DNA of 64,000 nucleotides, from NCBI GenBank assembly GCA_902610115.1, contig CACLUK010000001.1:84876-148875 (forward strand), written 5' to 3'. Position 1 is the first letter of the stretch. Each line of letters opens with the position of its first letter. Below, piece by piece: positions 8,593 through 16,586 of the stretch. Made by a program: the position numbers and the translations under genes. This DNA comes from an uncultured Pelagibacteraceae bacterium (GTDB lineage: Bacteria; Pseudomonadota; Alphaproteobacteria; Pelagibacterales; Pelagibacteraceae). The notes beneath the pieces were generated by a model. The model did not search any database. It had not been told where the DNA came from and saw nothing but the letters and a program-made list of their open reading frames with translations.

Positions 8593-9733
8593 ATTTATTC
8601 TTCTCTGTTTTATAAATATTTAGTTCTTGAACAACTTTTTTATCAGCGAAACTAAAAGTTCCTATTTTACCTTTTATTTTATTTTTAAATATAAAATCAT
8701 TTACCGATCTAATTTCACCATTTTTTTTCCATGCGTAGTAAATAAGACCCAATGCATCATAAGTTAAAATACTAATTTCATTGGGGTATTTACTAAACTT
8801 TTTAAAATAATTATCATTATATTTTTTAAATTCATCATAATTAATTGATGGGTAATAAAGATTTTGAATTGAATTTTCGTAAAAAATACTTTCATCAAAC
8901 CACTGATTAACTGTAGTAAATAAAACTTTTTTTTGATCAACGTCTGTATAGACTAAGGATGTTAATACACTTTTTAAATTATTTCCAAAGTCAATGATGA
9001 TAACCGAGTCAAAATTTACTTCTCCCAAGGTATAAAGTTGTTCCAATTTTTCAAGTTGTCTAACCGATTGCTCATCTTCCTTATCTTCAAACATTTTCTT
9101 TCTTAATTCTAAATTTTTTTTTCTTTGGGAGTAATTAGTTAATTTTTCTATTTCCCCTGTCAAAATTTCTGGATTTGGATTGTATTTAAAAGTTCTTAAA
9201 TTTTCGTAATTAAGCTTACGAAGTTTTTTTTCTACAAAATTTGTATATTGATTTATGGGAAACATAATGACGGTTTTGTTTTTTTTTTGTTTTTTTAAAA
9301 AATTATTTAAAGTTATTAACTGAGACTCTAGACTTATGCCAACACTAATAATATTATTTATAAACTCCGGGGAAACATTAGATGGCGAAATAAAAGTTAT
9401 ATCATTATATTTTTTAGCCTCGATAAAATCCTCGTGACTTATTGGACCTATTATAACATTAGCGCCCTCAGATTTAATTTCTTGTATTGCATTATTTAAC
9501 TTTTCTTTATTATTAAATCCAGCATCTCTAGGTATGATGTAAACATTGTCATCATTTATTTCATTTAAAGCTAACTGTAGAGAGTATAAAAGTGAATAAC
9601 CAAGCTCTGAATATTCTCCAGAAAGAGGAGCTAATAAACCTATTTTTAGATTTTCATTTTTTTCTGAACTAAATGTATTAGAATTAATAAATAATATTAG
9701 ATAAGATAAAATTATAAAAATTTTTTTTTTCAT
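8579..9733 (-). CDS. LpoA-like periplasmic penicillin-binding-protein activator
   Basis: 384 residues with an N-terminal signal sequence (MKKKIFIILSYLILFINSNT, cleavage near SSEKN). The rest is a type-I periplasmic-binding-protein fold: IGLLAPLSGEYSELGYSLL, VIIGPISHEDF, VIMFPINQY and LGLIYYAWKK. This is the domain seen in LpoA and in amino-acid ABC binding proteins. Placement beside rsmI favours the LpoA-type role, stimulating peptidoglycan synthases, because lpoA-rsmI is a conserved pairing. No lipobox Cys is present, unlike E. coli LpoA, so it would be soluble periplasmic. Only three bases separate its ATG (9733) from the divergent rsmI ATG (9737). Codons 2-4 are a ten-A run. Confidence 0.8.
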   Translation of the reverse strand: MKKKIFIILSYLILFINSNTFSSEKNENLKIGLLAPLSGEYSELGYSLLYSLQLALNEINDDNVYIIPRDAGFNNKEKLNNAIQEIKSEGANVIIGPISHEDFIEAKKYNDITFISPSNVSPEFINNIISVGISLESQLITLNNFLKKQKKNKTVIMFPINQYTNFVEKKLRKLNYENLRTFKYNPNPEILTGEIEKLTNYSQRKKNLELRKKMFEDKEDEQSVRQLEKLEQLYTLGEVNFDSVIIIDFGNNLKSVLTSLVYTDVDQKKVLFTTVNQWFDESIFYENSIQNLYYPSINYDEFKKYNDNYFKKFSKYPNEISILTYDALGLIYYAWKKNGEIRSVNDFIFKNKIKGKIGTFSFADKKVVQELNIYKTEKNKFTKF

Positions 9734-9736
9734 ATC

Positions 9737-10582
9737 ATGAGACTATCATCAAATAGCTTATATATCGTTTCTACTCCTATTGGAAACCTTGATGATATAA
9801 CATTAAGAGCTATTGAGGTATTGAAAAAATCCGACATTATACTTTGCGAAGATACTAGACATTCTTTAAAGCTAATGAATCATCTTAAAATTTCAAAAAA
9901 ATTAGTCTCTTATCATAAGTTTAACGAAAAAAAAGAACTAAAAAATATACTTGAGCATATCAATAAAGGCAAAATTTTGTCGATAATTTCTGATGCTGGA
10001 ACTCCATTGCTGTCAGATCCTGGCCGTATATTAATTAATGAATGTATTAGAGAAGACATAAAAATAATCCCAATACCAGGCGTATCCTCTATCACTACAG
10101 CTATTAGTGTTTCAGGTTTTAGTGATCAGTTTTTATTTTACGGTTTTCTACCAAAAACTGAGAAAGAATTAGACAAAGTTCTTAGCTCTTTATCTAATCA
10201 AAAGTTTTCAATTGTCTTTTTTATACCATCTGTCAAAAGTAAATTTTATTTTGATAAATTTAGAAAACATTTTATAGATAGAAAAATTTTAATTGGGAAG
10301 GAAATGACAAAATTACATGAGTCTTTCTTTCGTAGTGAAATTAAAGAACTTCAAAATTTTAAAAATCAATTAAAGGGTGAATTAACAATTGTAATTTCTG
10401 AAAGCTTAAAAAAAAAAGATACATTAAATAAAGAAAAAATTATCAACAATGCAAAAAAATACTTAAAAAAATATAGCGTGAAAGATACAGTTGATCTAAT
10501 TGTTAAAACCGAAAAACTAACAAAAAATAAAAAAGAAATATACAAATTATGTTTAAAATTAAAAGATGAAAAAAATATTTAG
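9737..10582 (+). CDS. rsmI: 16S rRNA 2'-O-ribose C1402 methyltransferase
   Basis: 281 residues of the TP-methylase (SAM-dependent tetrapyrrole methylase-like) fold: LYIVSTPIGNLDDITLRAIEVLK at the N-terminus, ILCEDTRHS, ISDAGTPLLSDPG, IIPIPGVSSITTAISVSG and FLFYGFLPK. RsmI methylates the ribose of C1402 in the 30S decoding centre. Its start is three bases from that of the divergent LpoA-like gene, so each 5' regulatory region sits inside the other's coding sequence. The last 17 bp overlap the start of the BON lipoprotein gene, indicating a two-gene plus-strand unit. Confidence 0.96.
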   Translation: MRLSSNSLYIVSTPIGNLDDITLRAIEVLKKSDIILCEDTRHSLKLMNHLKISKKLVSYHKFNEKKELKNILEHINKGKILSIISDAGTPLLSDPGRILINECIREDIKIIPIPGVSSITTAISVSGFSDQFLFYGFLPKTEKELDKVLSSLSNQKFSIVFFIPSVKSKFYFDKFRKHFIDRKILIGKEMTKLHESFFRSEIKELQNFKNQLKGELTIVISESLKKKDTLNKEKIINNAKKYLKKYSVKDTVDLIVKTEKLTKNKKEIYKLCLKLKDEKNI

Positions 10583-11144
10583 TATTTTGATCTTTTCTAT
10601 GTTGGCCTCCTGCACTTCAATTGGTCAGTTTGGTGCTGGGGTTGACATTACTTTCGATCCCAGGACAATTGGTATGCAAATCGACGATACCATTATGCAA
10701 AAAAATTTAAGTGCTAGATTAGCATTAGCTGATAAAAAATATTTTATTTCAATTAGCTCAGAGGTTAGAGATGGCAATATATTTCTATCTGGCAAAGTAG
10801 ATGAACCTGAAGAAAAAATTAAAATTACAAAAATGGCGTGGGAAACTAAAGGAGCAAGATCAGTTAAAAATGCTATAACTATCAAAGGACAAACCAGTTT
10901 CAAAAAAACAGCTAAGGATGTGTTAATAACAAGTCAACTAAGATCAGCATTAATTTTCAACAAAAAAACAAAAGCTAGAAATTATACCTTAGAAACAATT
11001 AATAAAAATATTTATATATTTGGAATTGCAATGGATAAAGATGAAAAGCAGGAAGTAATTAACGAAGCAAATAAAATTTATGATGTTGAAAATATTTATC
11101 CTTCAATTTATTTGGCCTCTGAATTAAGTAGGAACAAACTTTAA
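10566..11144 (+). CDS. DolP/YraP-like outer-membrane lipoprotein with two BON domains
   Basis: 192 residues. The signal peptide ends in a lipobox (FSMLASC, Cys17), so the product is probably a lipoprotein. Two BON domains follow: about 45-105 (LSARLAL ... VRDGNIFLSGKVD ... VKNAI) and about 115-185 (ITSQLRSAL ... TINKNIYIFGIAMDKDE ... VENIYPSI). E. coli DolP (YraP), a BON lipoprotein supporting outer-membrane integrity and BAM, is encoded a few genes after rsmI, and the context here is the same. yraN and diaA, which lie between them in E. coli, are absent. The stop TAA is shared in a TTAA palindrome with the convergent maeB stop. Confidence 0.85.
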   Translation: MKKIFSILIFSMLASCTSIGQFGAGVDITFDPRTIGMQIDDTIMQKNLSARLALADKKYFISISSEVRDGNIFLSGKVDEPEEKIKITKMAWETKGARSVKNAITIKGQTSFKKTAKDVLITSQLRSALIFNKKTKARNYTLETINKNIYIFGIAMDKDEKQEVINEANKIYDVENIYPSIYLASELSRNKL

Positions 11145-13423
11145 TTAGAGTAATCGATTACATCTGATGAATAAGCTGCAATAGAAGCCAAATTTAAGAT
11201 CTCTGAGGTACTTGCTCTTAAGGGAGCCACTTCAATGGGAGATCCTAATCCTATAAGCAATGGGCCGATTAGTTTTCCACCTCCAAAAACTTTCATTAGT
11301 TTCGTAGAAATTGCTGCGCTGTGTAAAGCTGGCATAATAAGAATATTCGCATTTCCTACAATCTTTGAAAAAGGATAGATGTCTTTATAGATTGGGTTTA
11401 AGGCAACGTCAGGCTGCATTTCACCATCAAAATCAAAATCTACATTCTCTTTTTTTAGCAAATCTATTGCATCTCTAACATGTTTAGTATTTTTAGAAAT
11501 TGGTTTACCAAATGTTGAGTGAGATAAAAAAGCCACTTTTGGATCAAAACCAAATAATCGGGCTACCCTCACACAAGATTTTGAAACTTTGACTAATCTT
11601 TCTGGCGAGGGAAAGTCTTGAACATTTGTGTCAGCGACAAGTATTGTTTTTCCTTTTAAAGTTATCAATGTCATTCCAAATATTTCTTCACCAGGTCTTG
11701 GCTCAGTCACTTTTTTTAATTTTTCTATAGATGCAGCGTAATGTCGGATATTTCCGGTTACCATTGCATCTGCATCTTTACATGCAATCATTGAAGCTCC
11801 CCAAGCTATTCTTTCATTTCTAACCAAACGATCAACGTCTCTTTCTAGCTGACCCTCTCTCTGAAGTTTTTTATACAAATGTTTGACATATTTTTCTCTT
11901 TTTTGTTTATCGGTAGAATTGACGATTTTGATTTTATAGTTTTCATCTAAACCTATATTTTTAAGTTGCTCCTTAATTCTTTTTTCAGTTCCAATAAGTA
12001 TTGGTGTACCCAACTTATTTCTTCCAAACTCTATTGCGGCTTTCAACATATTCTCGTCTTCACCTTCAGCAAAAATTACTCTCTTAGGATTTTTCCTAAC
12101 TTTTGCGTTAATTCCTTGCATCAAAGACATTGTTGGATCAAGTCTGTTAGTAAGTTGATCTTTGTAAACTTCCAAATCTTCAATTTTTTTTCTTGCTACT
12201 CCACTTCTCATAGCAGCCTCGGCTACAGCTGCTGGAATTACACTTATTAATCTAGGGTCAAATGTTGAGGGTATTATATAATCTTTTCCATATCTTGGCC
12301 TATCTCCACCATAAGCTGAAACAACCTCATCTGGAACATTTTCACGAGCAAGTAAAGCAATTGCTTTAGCTGCCGCAACTTTCATATCCTCATTAATTTC
12401 CTTAGCTCTAACATCTAGAGCGCCTCTAAAAATATAAGGAAATCCAATCAAATTATTTACTTGATTGGGATAATCTGATCTCCCAGTAGCTACTATTGCA
12501 TCCGATCTTGTTTCTTGGATTAATTCTGGTTTTATTTCAGGATCAGGATTAGCACACGCAAAAATTATTGGATTTTTGGACATTGATTTGATCATTTCTT
12601 TTGAAACAACATCTTTTGCAGATAATCCAAGAAAAACATCTGCTCCTTTCATAGCCTGATCTAAAGTTCGCAAATCTGTTTCAACAGCATGTGCAGATTT
12701 AAATTGATCAATATTTTTTCTCCCCTTGTATATTACTCCTTTGCTATCACACATAATGATATTTTCATTTTTAACCCCTGAACTTTTAAATAGATTAGCA
12801 CAGGCTTGTGCGGAAGCACCTGCACCATTAACAACTACCTTAACTTTTTGAATTTCTTTTTTAGATATATCTAATGCATTTATTAATGCAGCAGTCGTGA
12901 TAATGGCTGTACCGTGTTGGTCATCATGAAAAATAGGAATATCTAATAGCTCTTTTAATTTCTGTTCAATTATAAAACAATCTGGTGCTGCAATATCTTC
13001 TAAGTTTATTCCTCCAAAAGTACCGCCAATATTTTTTATTGTTTCAATAATTGAGTCGGGATTATTATTGTTTATCTCTATATCAATTGAGTCGATATCA
13101 GCAAATCTCTTAAACAAAACAGCTTTTCCCTCCATCACAGGCTTTGATGCTAGAGCTCCTAAATTACCTAATCCTAAAATAGCTGAACCATTACTAATTA
13201 CTGCCACCAAATTTCCTTTGCTAGTATAATCATAAGCCAGGTCAGGATTTTCTGCGATTTCTTTTACTGGAGCTGCAACTCCTGGAGAATATGCTAAGGA
13301 AAGATCTCTCTTAGTCGTGAGAGGTTTACTAGAATTAACCTCAATTTTGCCTGACTTCCCTTTTATATGAAAATCAAGTGCTTCTTTATCTGAATAATGA
13401 TCAATTTCCGTTTTCTTTGGCAT
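11141..13423 (-). CDS. maeB: NADP-dependent malic enzyme with C-terminal phosphotransacetylase-like domain
   Basis: 760 residues, the usual MaeB length. The malic-enzyme half (1-430) shows the SLAYSPGVAAPV block, ISNGSAILGLGNLGALASKPVMEGK, the catalytic region IFHDDQHGTAIITTAAL and the nucleotide-binding VVNGAGASAQACANL. The C-terminal half (about 440-760) is a phosphate acetyl/butyryltransferase-like domain (VIFAEGEDENML ... GGGKLIGPLLIGLG), in E. coli a regulatory region responding to acetyl-CoA. The enzyme decarboxylates malate to pyruvate with NADPH formation. It is divergent from murJ across 70 bp and convergent with the BON gene, sharing a TTAA stop palindrome. Confidence 0.96.
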   Translation of the reverse strand: MPKKTEIDHYSDKEALDFHIKGKSGKIEVNSSKPLTTKRDLSLAYSPGVAAPVKEIAENPDLAYDYTSKGNLVAVISNGSAILGLGNLGALASKPVMEGKAVLFKRFADIDSIDIEINNNNPDSIIETIKNIGGTFGGINLEDIAAPDCFIIEQKLKELLDIPIFHDDQHGTAIITTAALINALDISKKEIQKVKVVVNGAGASAQACANLFKSSGVKNENIIMCDSKGVIYKGRKNIDQFKSAHAVETDLRTLDQAMKGADVFLGLSAKDVVSKEMIKSMSKNPIIFACANPDPEIKPELIQETRSDAIVATGRSDYPNQVNNLIGFPYIFRGALDVRAKEINEDMKVAAAKAIALLARENVPDEVVSAYGGDRPRYGKDYIIPSTFDPRLISVIPAAVAEAAMRSGVARKKIEDLEVYKDQLTNRLDPTMSLMQGINAKVRKNPKRVIFAEGEDENMLKAAIEFGRNKLGTPILIGTEKRIKEQLKNIGLDENYKIKIVNSTDKQKREKYVKHLYKKLQREGQLERDVDRLVRNERIAWGASMIACKDADAMVTGNIRHYAASIEKLKKVTEPRPGEEIFGMTLITLKGKTILVADTNVQDFPSPERLVKVSKSCVRVARLFGFDPKVAFLSHSTFGKPISKNTKHVRDAIDLLKKENVDFDFDGEMQPDVALNPIYKDIYPFSKIVGNANILIMPALHSAAISTKLMKVFGGGKLIGPLLIGLGSPIEVAPLRASTSEILNLASIAAYSSDVIDYSN

Positions 13424-13493
13424 TTAATTTAATGAGTATGTAATATAAAGAATGTAAATTCACTATAAATTTATGGCTTAATTTAGATTAAAT

Positions 13494-15020
13494 ATGAACT
13501 TGCTATCATCAGCCTCAATTTTCGGTTTTTTTACTCTAATAAGCAGAATTTTAGGCTACTTAAGAGATATTTTAATAGCTATTTTTTTAGGAGCGTCAAT
13601 ATTTGCCGACGCATTTTTTGTTGCTTTTAGATTGCCAAATACTTTTAGACGTCTTTTTGCAGAAGGAACATTTAATGCTGCTTTTATACCTAGCTATAAC
13701 TCATCTAAATTAAAGAGCAAACACACAGGAAAAACATTTGCTGATGATGTTTTAAGTCTTCTTGTAATTACATTACTTGTAATTGTGTCTCTTGCAGAAA
13801 TTTTTACACCCTTTTTAGTATATCTTATTGCCCCTGGATTTATTGCTGAGAATATCAAATTCAATCTTGCAGTTGAATTTACAAGAATAACATTTCCTTT
13901 CTTGTTATTTGTAAGCTTATCTTCTTTTTTTTCAGGAATTTTAAATTCTAATAATAAGTTTGCTGCCGCAGCCGCAGCACCAATAATTTTAAATATTATT
14001 TTGATAATAAGTATTTTGATATCTTATTTTCTAGATTTAAATATAGCAAAACAGCTCTCCTATGGAGTTACTTTAGCAGGTATTATTCAATTATTATTCT
14101 TGATTTATTTTACTTACAAGTTTTATAAGCCAAATTTAAAGTTTAATTTTAAAATTTCCAGTAAAGTAAAATTTTTCTTTAAAAGATTATTACCAAGTAT
14201 TTTTTCATCTGGTGTTACTCAAATAAATATTTTGGTAGGTACAATAATTGCATCTTTTCAGTCAGGTGCAGTCTCATACTTATATTATGCGGATAGAGTA
14301 TATCAAATTAATTTAGTAATAGCTGGAATAGCGGTCGGAACAGTTTCTTTGCCAGTGCTTTCAAAAGCATTTAAGTCAAAGAACTTTTCAAAAGTTTCAA
14401 ACATTCAAAATAAATCTATACAATTATCATTGCTACTATCAATACCTGCAAGTATGGGTTTGGTGATCGCTGCAGATGAAATAATTAACGGTTTATTTGG
14501 ATACGGTTCATTCACTATAGAAGACGTTAGATTAACATCAAAAGCCTTAATGTTTTTCGGCTTGGGGGTGGTAGCATTTGCATTAGTAAAAGTTTTATCT
14601 AATTTTTTTTTCGCAAGAGACAATACCATAACTCCATTTTATATTTCTTCTTTTATTGTTTTTTTAAACGTTATAATAAGCTTAGTTTTGTTTAATCAAA
14701 TTGGATTCTTAATAATTCCGATAGCAACTTCTATTTCAACTTGGGTAGGAGTTTTAATTTTTTTATATTGTTTACAAAAAAGAAGACACTTACTTTTGCA
14801 AAATAAATTATTCAACAATTTTTTTAAGATTATTATCTCATCTTTAATAATGGCTTATGCACTTATAGTATTACTAGATAAATTTTCTAGTTATCTTGAT
14901 TATTCATATACTTATAAGTCAGTTTATTTATTAATTATTGTAGGTTTCGTTGGGATTGTTTATTTGATATCTTGTTATTTATTAGGATTATTAAAAATTA
15001 AAAATTATAAAACAAATTAG
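13494..15020 (+). CDS. murJ: Lipid II flippase MurJ
   Basis: 508 residues of a polytopic MOP/MVF-family membrane protein, with about 14 hydrophobic segments from residue 7 to the C-terminus. Family motifs include the N-terminal ISRILGYLRDILIA, then FADAFFVAFRLPNTFRRLFAEG with conserved basic residues, then AAFIPSY, and LYYADRVYQINLVIAG in the second half. MurJ translocates lipid II across the inner membrane for peptidoglycan synthesis. The stop (TAG, 15018-15020) is followed at once by the trpS ATG at 15021, so the two genes are almost certainly co-translated. Confidence 0.96.
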   Translation: MNLLSSASIFGFFTLISRILGYLRDILIAIFLGASIFADAFFVAFRLPNTFRRLFAEGTFNAAFIPSYNSSKLKSKHTGKTFADDVLSLLVITLLVIVSLAEIFTPFLVYLIAPGFIAENIKFNLAVEFTRITFPFLLFVSLSSFFSGILNSNNKFAAAAAAPIILNIILIISILISYFLDLNIAKQLSYGVTLAGIIQLLFLIYFTYKFYKPNLKFNFKISSKVKFFFKRLLPSIFSSGVTQINILVGTIIASFQSGAVSYLYYADRVYQINLVIAGIAVGTVSLPVLSKAFKSKNFSKVSNIQNKSIQLSLLLSIPASMGLVIAADEIINGLFGYGSFTIEDVRLTSKALMFFGLGVVAFALVKVLSNFFFARDNTITPFYISSFIVFLNVIISLVLFNQIGFLIIPIATSISTWVGVLIFLYCLQKRRHLLLQNKLFNNFFKIIISSLIMAYALIVLLDKFSSYLDYSYTYKSVYLLIIVGFVGIVYLISCYLLGLLKIKNYKTN

Positions 15021-16025
15021 ATGAATAAAAAAAAATTGGTATTTTCCGGAGTACAACCAACTGGAAATTTACATTTGGGAAACTATCTAGGCGCTTTAAA
15101 AAACTTTGTTTCATTGCAAAAAGAAATGGATTGCATCTACTGTGTAGTAGATCTACATGCAATAACAACTTTTCAAAATCCTAATCAATTACGAAATAAT
15201 GTTTTAGAGACAGTCGCTAGTTTTCTAGCAACGGGTCTTAATCCATCCAAAAGTATTATTTTCAATCAATCTGCAGTTTCTGGACACACGGAGTTGGCAT
15301 GGATCTTAAATTGTATTTCTAGAATTGGATGGTTGAGTCGAATGACTCAGTTCAAAGATAAAGCTGGATCAGATAAAGAAAAAGCTAGCGTTGGTCTGTA
15401 TATCTACCCAAATTTAATGGCTGCGGATATTCTTCTTTATAAAGCTACTCACGTTCCTGTCGGAGCAGACCAGAAACAACATTTAGAGTTATCCAGGGAT
15501 ATTGCTCAAAAGTTTAATAACGATTTTAATTGTAAAGATTTTTTTCCTCTACCAGAGCCCTTAATACCAAAGAATGTTTCTAGAGTTATGAGTTTAAGAG
15601 ATGGAAATAAAAAAATGAGTAAGTCAGAGGAGTCAGACTATTCTAGAATAAATTTAAAAGATAGCGCGGACGAAATTTATAAGAAAATTAAAAAAGCTAA
15701 GTCAGATTCGGATCAGATACCTGATAATTTAAAAGATTTAGAGAAAAAACCAGAAGCATTAAATTTAATAAATATATACTCGGAAATTTCAAAATCTACA
15801 CTTGAAAAAGTTTTAAATGAAATGTCAGGAAAAGAATATGCATTCTTAAAAAGAAAATTAGCAGAACTTTTAATAAATGAAATCGAACCTGTTGGAAAAG
15901 AAATAAAGAAATTATTGGTAGATAAGTCGCATCTTGAGAGCATTTTGAAAAAAGGCAAGGAAAAAGCCAATATTATTGCTGAGGAAAACCTAAAAAATAT
16001 ACGTGAAAAAGTGGGATTGATATAA
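15021..16025 (+). CDS. trpS: Tryptophanyl-tRNA synthetase
   Basis: 334 residues, the usual length of bacterial TrpRS. Class I signatures are present: PTGNLHLGNYLGAL as the HIGH-like motif near residue 13, and KKMSKSEESD as KMSKS near 197. Also visible are YPNLMAADILLYKATHVPVGADQKQHLEL, which shapes the tryptophan and adenylate site. It charges tRNA-Trp in the cytosol. It follows murJ without a gap and is 12 bp upstream of the Nfu gene. Confidence 0.98.
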   Translation: MNKKKLVFSGVQPTGNLHLGNYLGALKNFVSLQKEMDCIYCVVDLHAITTFQNPNQLRNNVLETVASFLATGLNPSKSIIFNQSAVSGHTELAWILNCISRIGWLSRMTQFKDKAGSDKEKASVGLYIYPNLMAADILLYKATHVPVGADQKQHLELSRDIAQKFNNDFNCKDFFPLPEPLIPKNVSRVMSLRDGNKKMSKSEESDYSRINLKDSADEIYKKIKKAKSDSDQIPDNLKDLEKKPEALNLINIYSEISKSTLEKVLNEMSGKEYAFLKRKLAELLINEIEPVGKEIKKLLVDKSHLESILKKGKEKANIIAEENLKNIREKVGLI

Positions 16026-16037
16026 TATAAATTTCCC

Positions 16038-16583
16038 ATGATACAAACAGAAACAACACCAAACCCTAATTCACTTAAATTTTTATCAGAAAAGGTAATA
16101 TCATCTACTGGAACTGAGGAATTTCAAAAAAGTAATTCAAAAAACCTTAAAATACCTTTTATTAAAGAGCTTTTAGAATTCAAAGGTGTTGAATTGGTTC
16201 TATTATCAAAAAATTTTTTATCTGTAAAAAAAACAGATGAAGTTTCATGGGAGGAGTTAAAACCTATGGTGATTTCTCATATTAATGATTATTTCGAAAA
16301 AAATGAAGAGCCAATTTTAAAAGAAAATAAAAAGTTAGACAATAGTTTTGATGACAACGAAACTGTTAAAAAAATTATAGATGTTTTAGATACTAAAATT
16401 AGACCTGCAGTAGCAAGAGATGGGGGCGATATAAAATTTAAATCTTTTGAAAACGGAATTGTTAAAGTTGAACTTCAAGGTAGCTGTTCTGGATGTCCAA
16501 GTTCATTGATGACGCTAAAACAAGGAGTTCAAAACTTATTAAAGCACTATGTAAAAGAAGTAAATTCTGTTGAAGCCAACTAA
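16038..16583 (+). CDS. Nfu-type iron-sulfur cluster scaffold/carrier
   Basis: 181 residues with two domains. Residues 1-85 are an Nfu N-terminal domain opening IQTETTPNPNSLKFL. Residues about 105-178 are the NifU C-terminal domain with RPAVARDGGDIKFKSF and the cluster-binding CSGCPSS (CxxC). This is the eukaryote/alphaproteobacterial Nfu1 layout rather than E. coli NfuA, whose N-domain is a degenerate A-type. It is expected to accept 4Fe-4S clusters and pass them to apo-enzymes such as MiaB in this window. The gene lies three bases upstream of the Bax-like gene. Confidence 0.93.
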   Translation: MIQTETTPNPNSLKFLSEKVISSTGTEEFQKSNSKNLKIPFIKELLEFKGVELVLLSKNFLSVKKTDEVSWEELKPMVISHINDYFEKNEEPILKENKKLDNSFDDNETVKKIIDVLDTKIRPAVARDGGDIKFKSFENGIVKVELQGSCSGCPSSLMTLKQGVQNLLKHYVKEVNSVEAN

Positions 16584-16586
16584 ATT

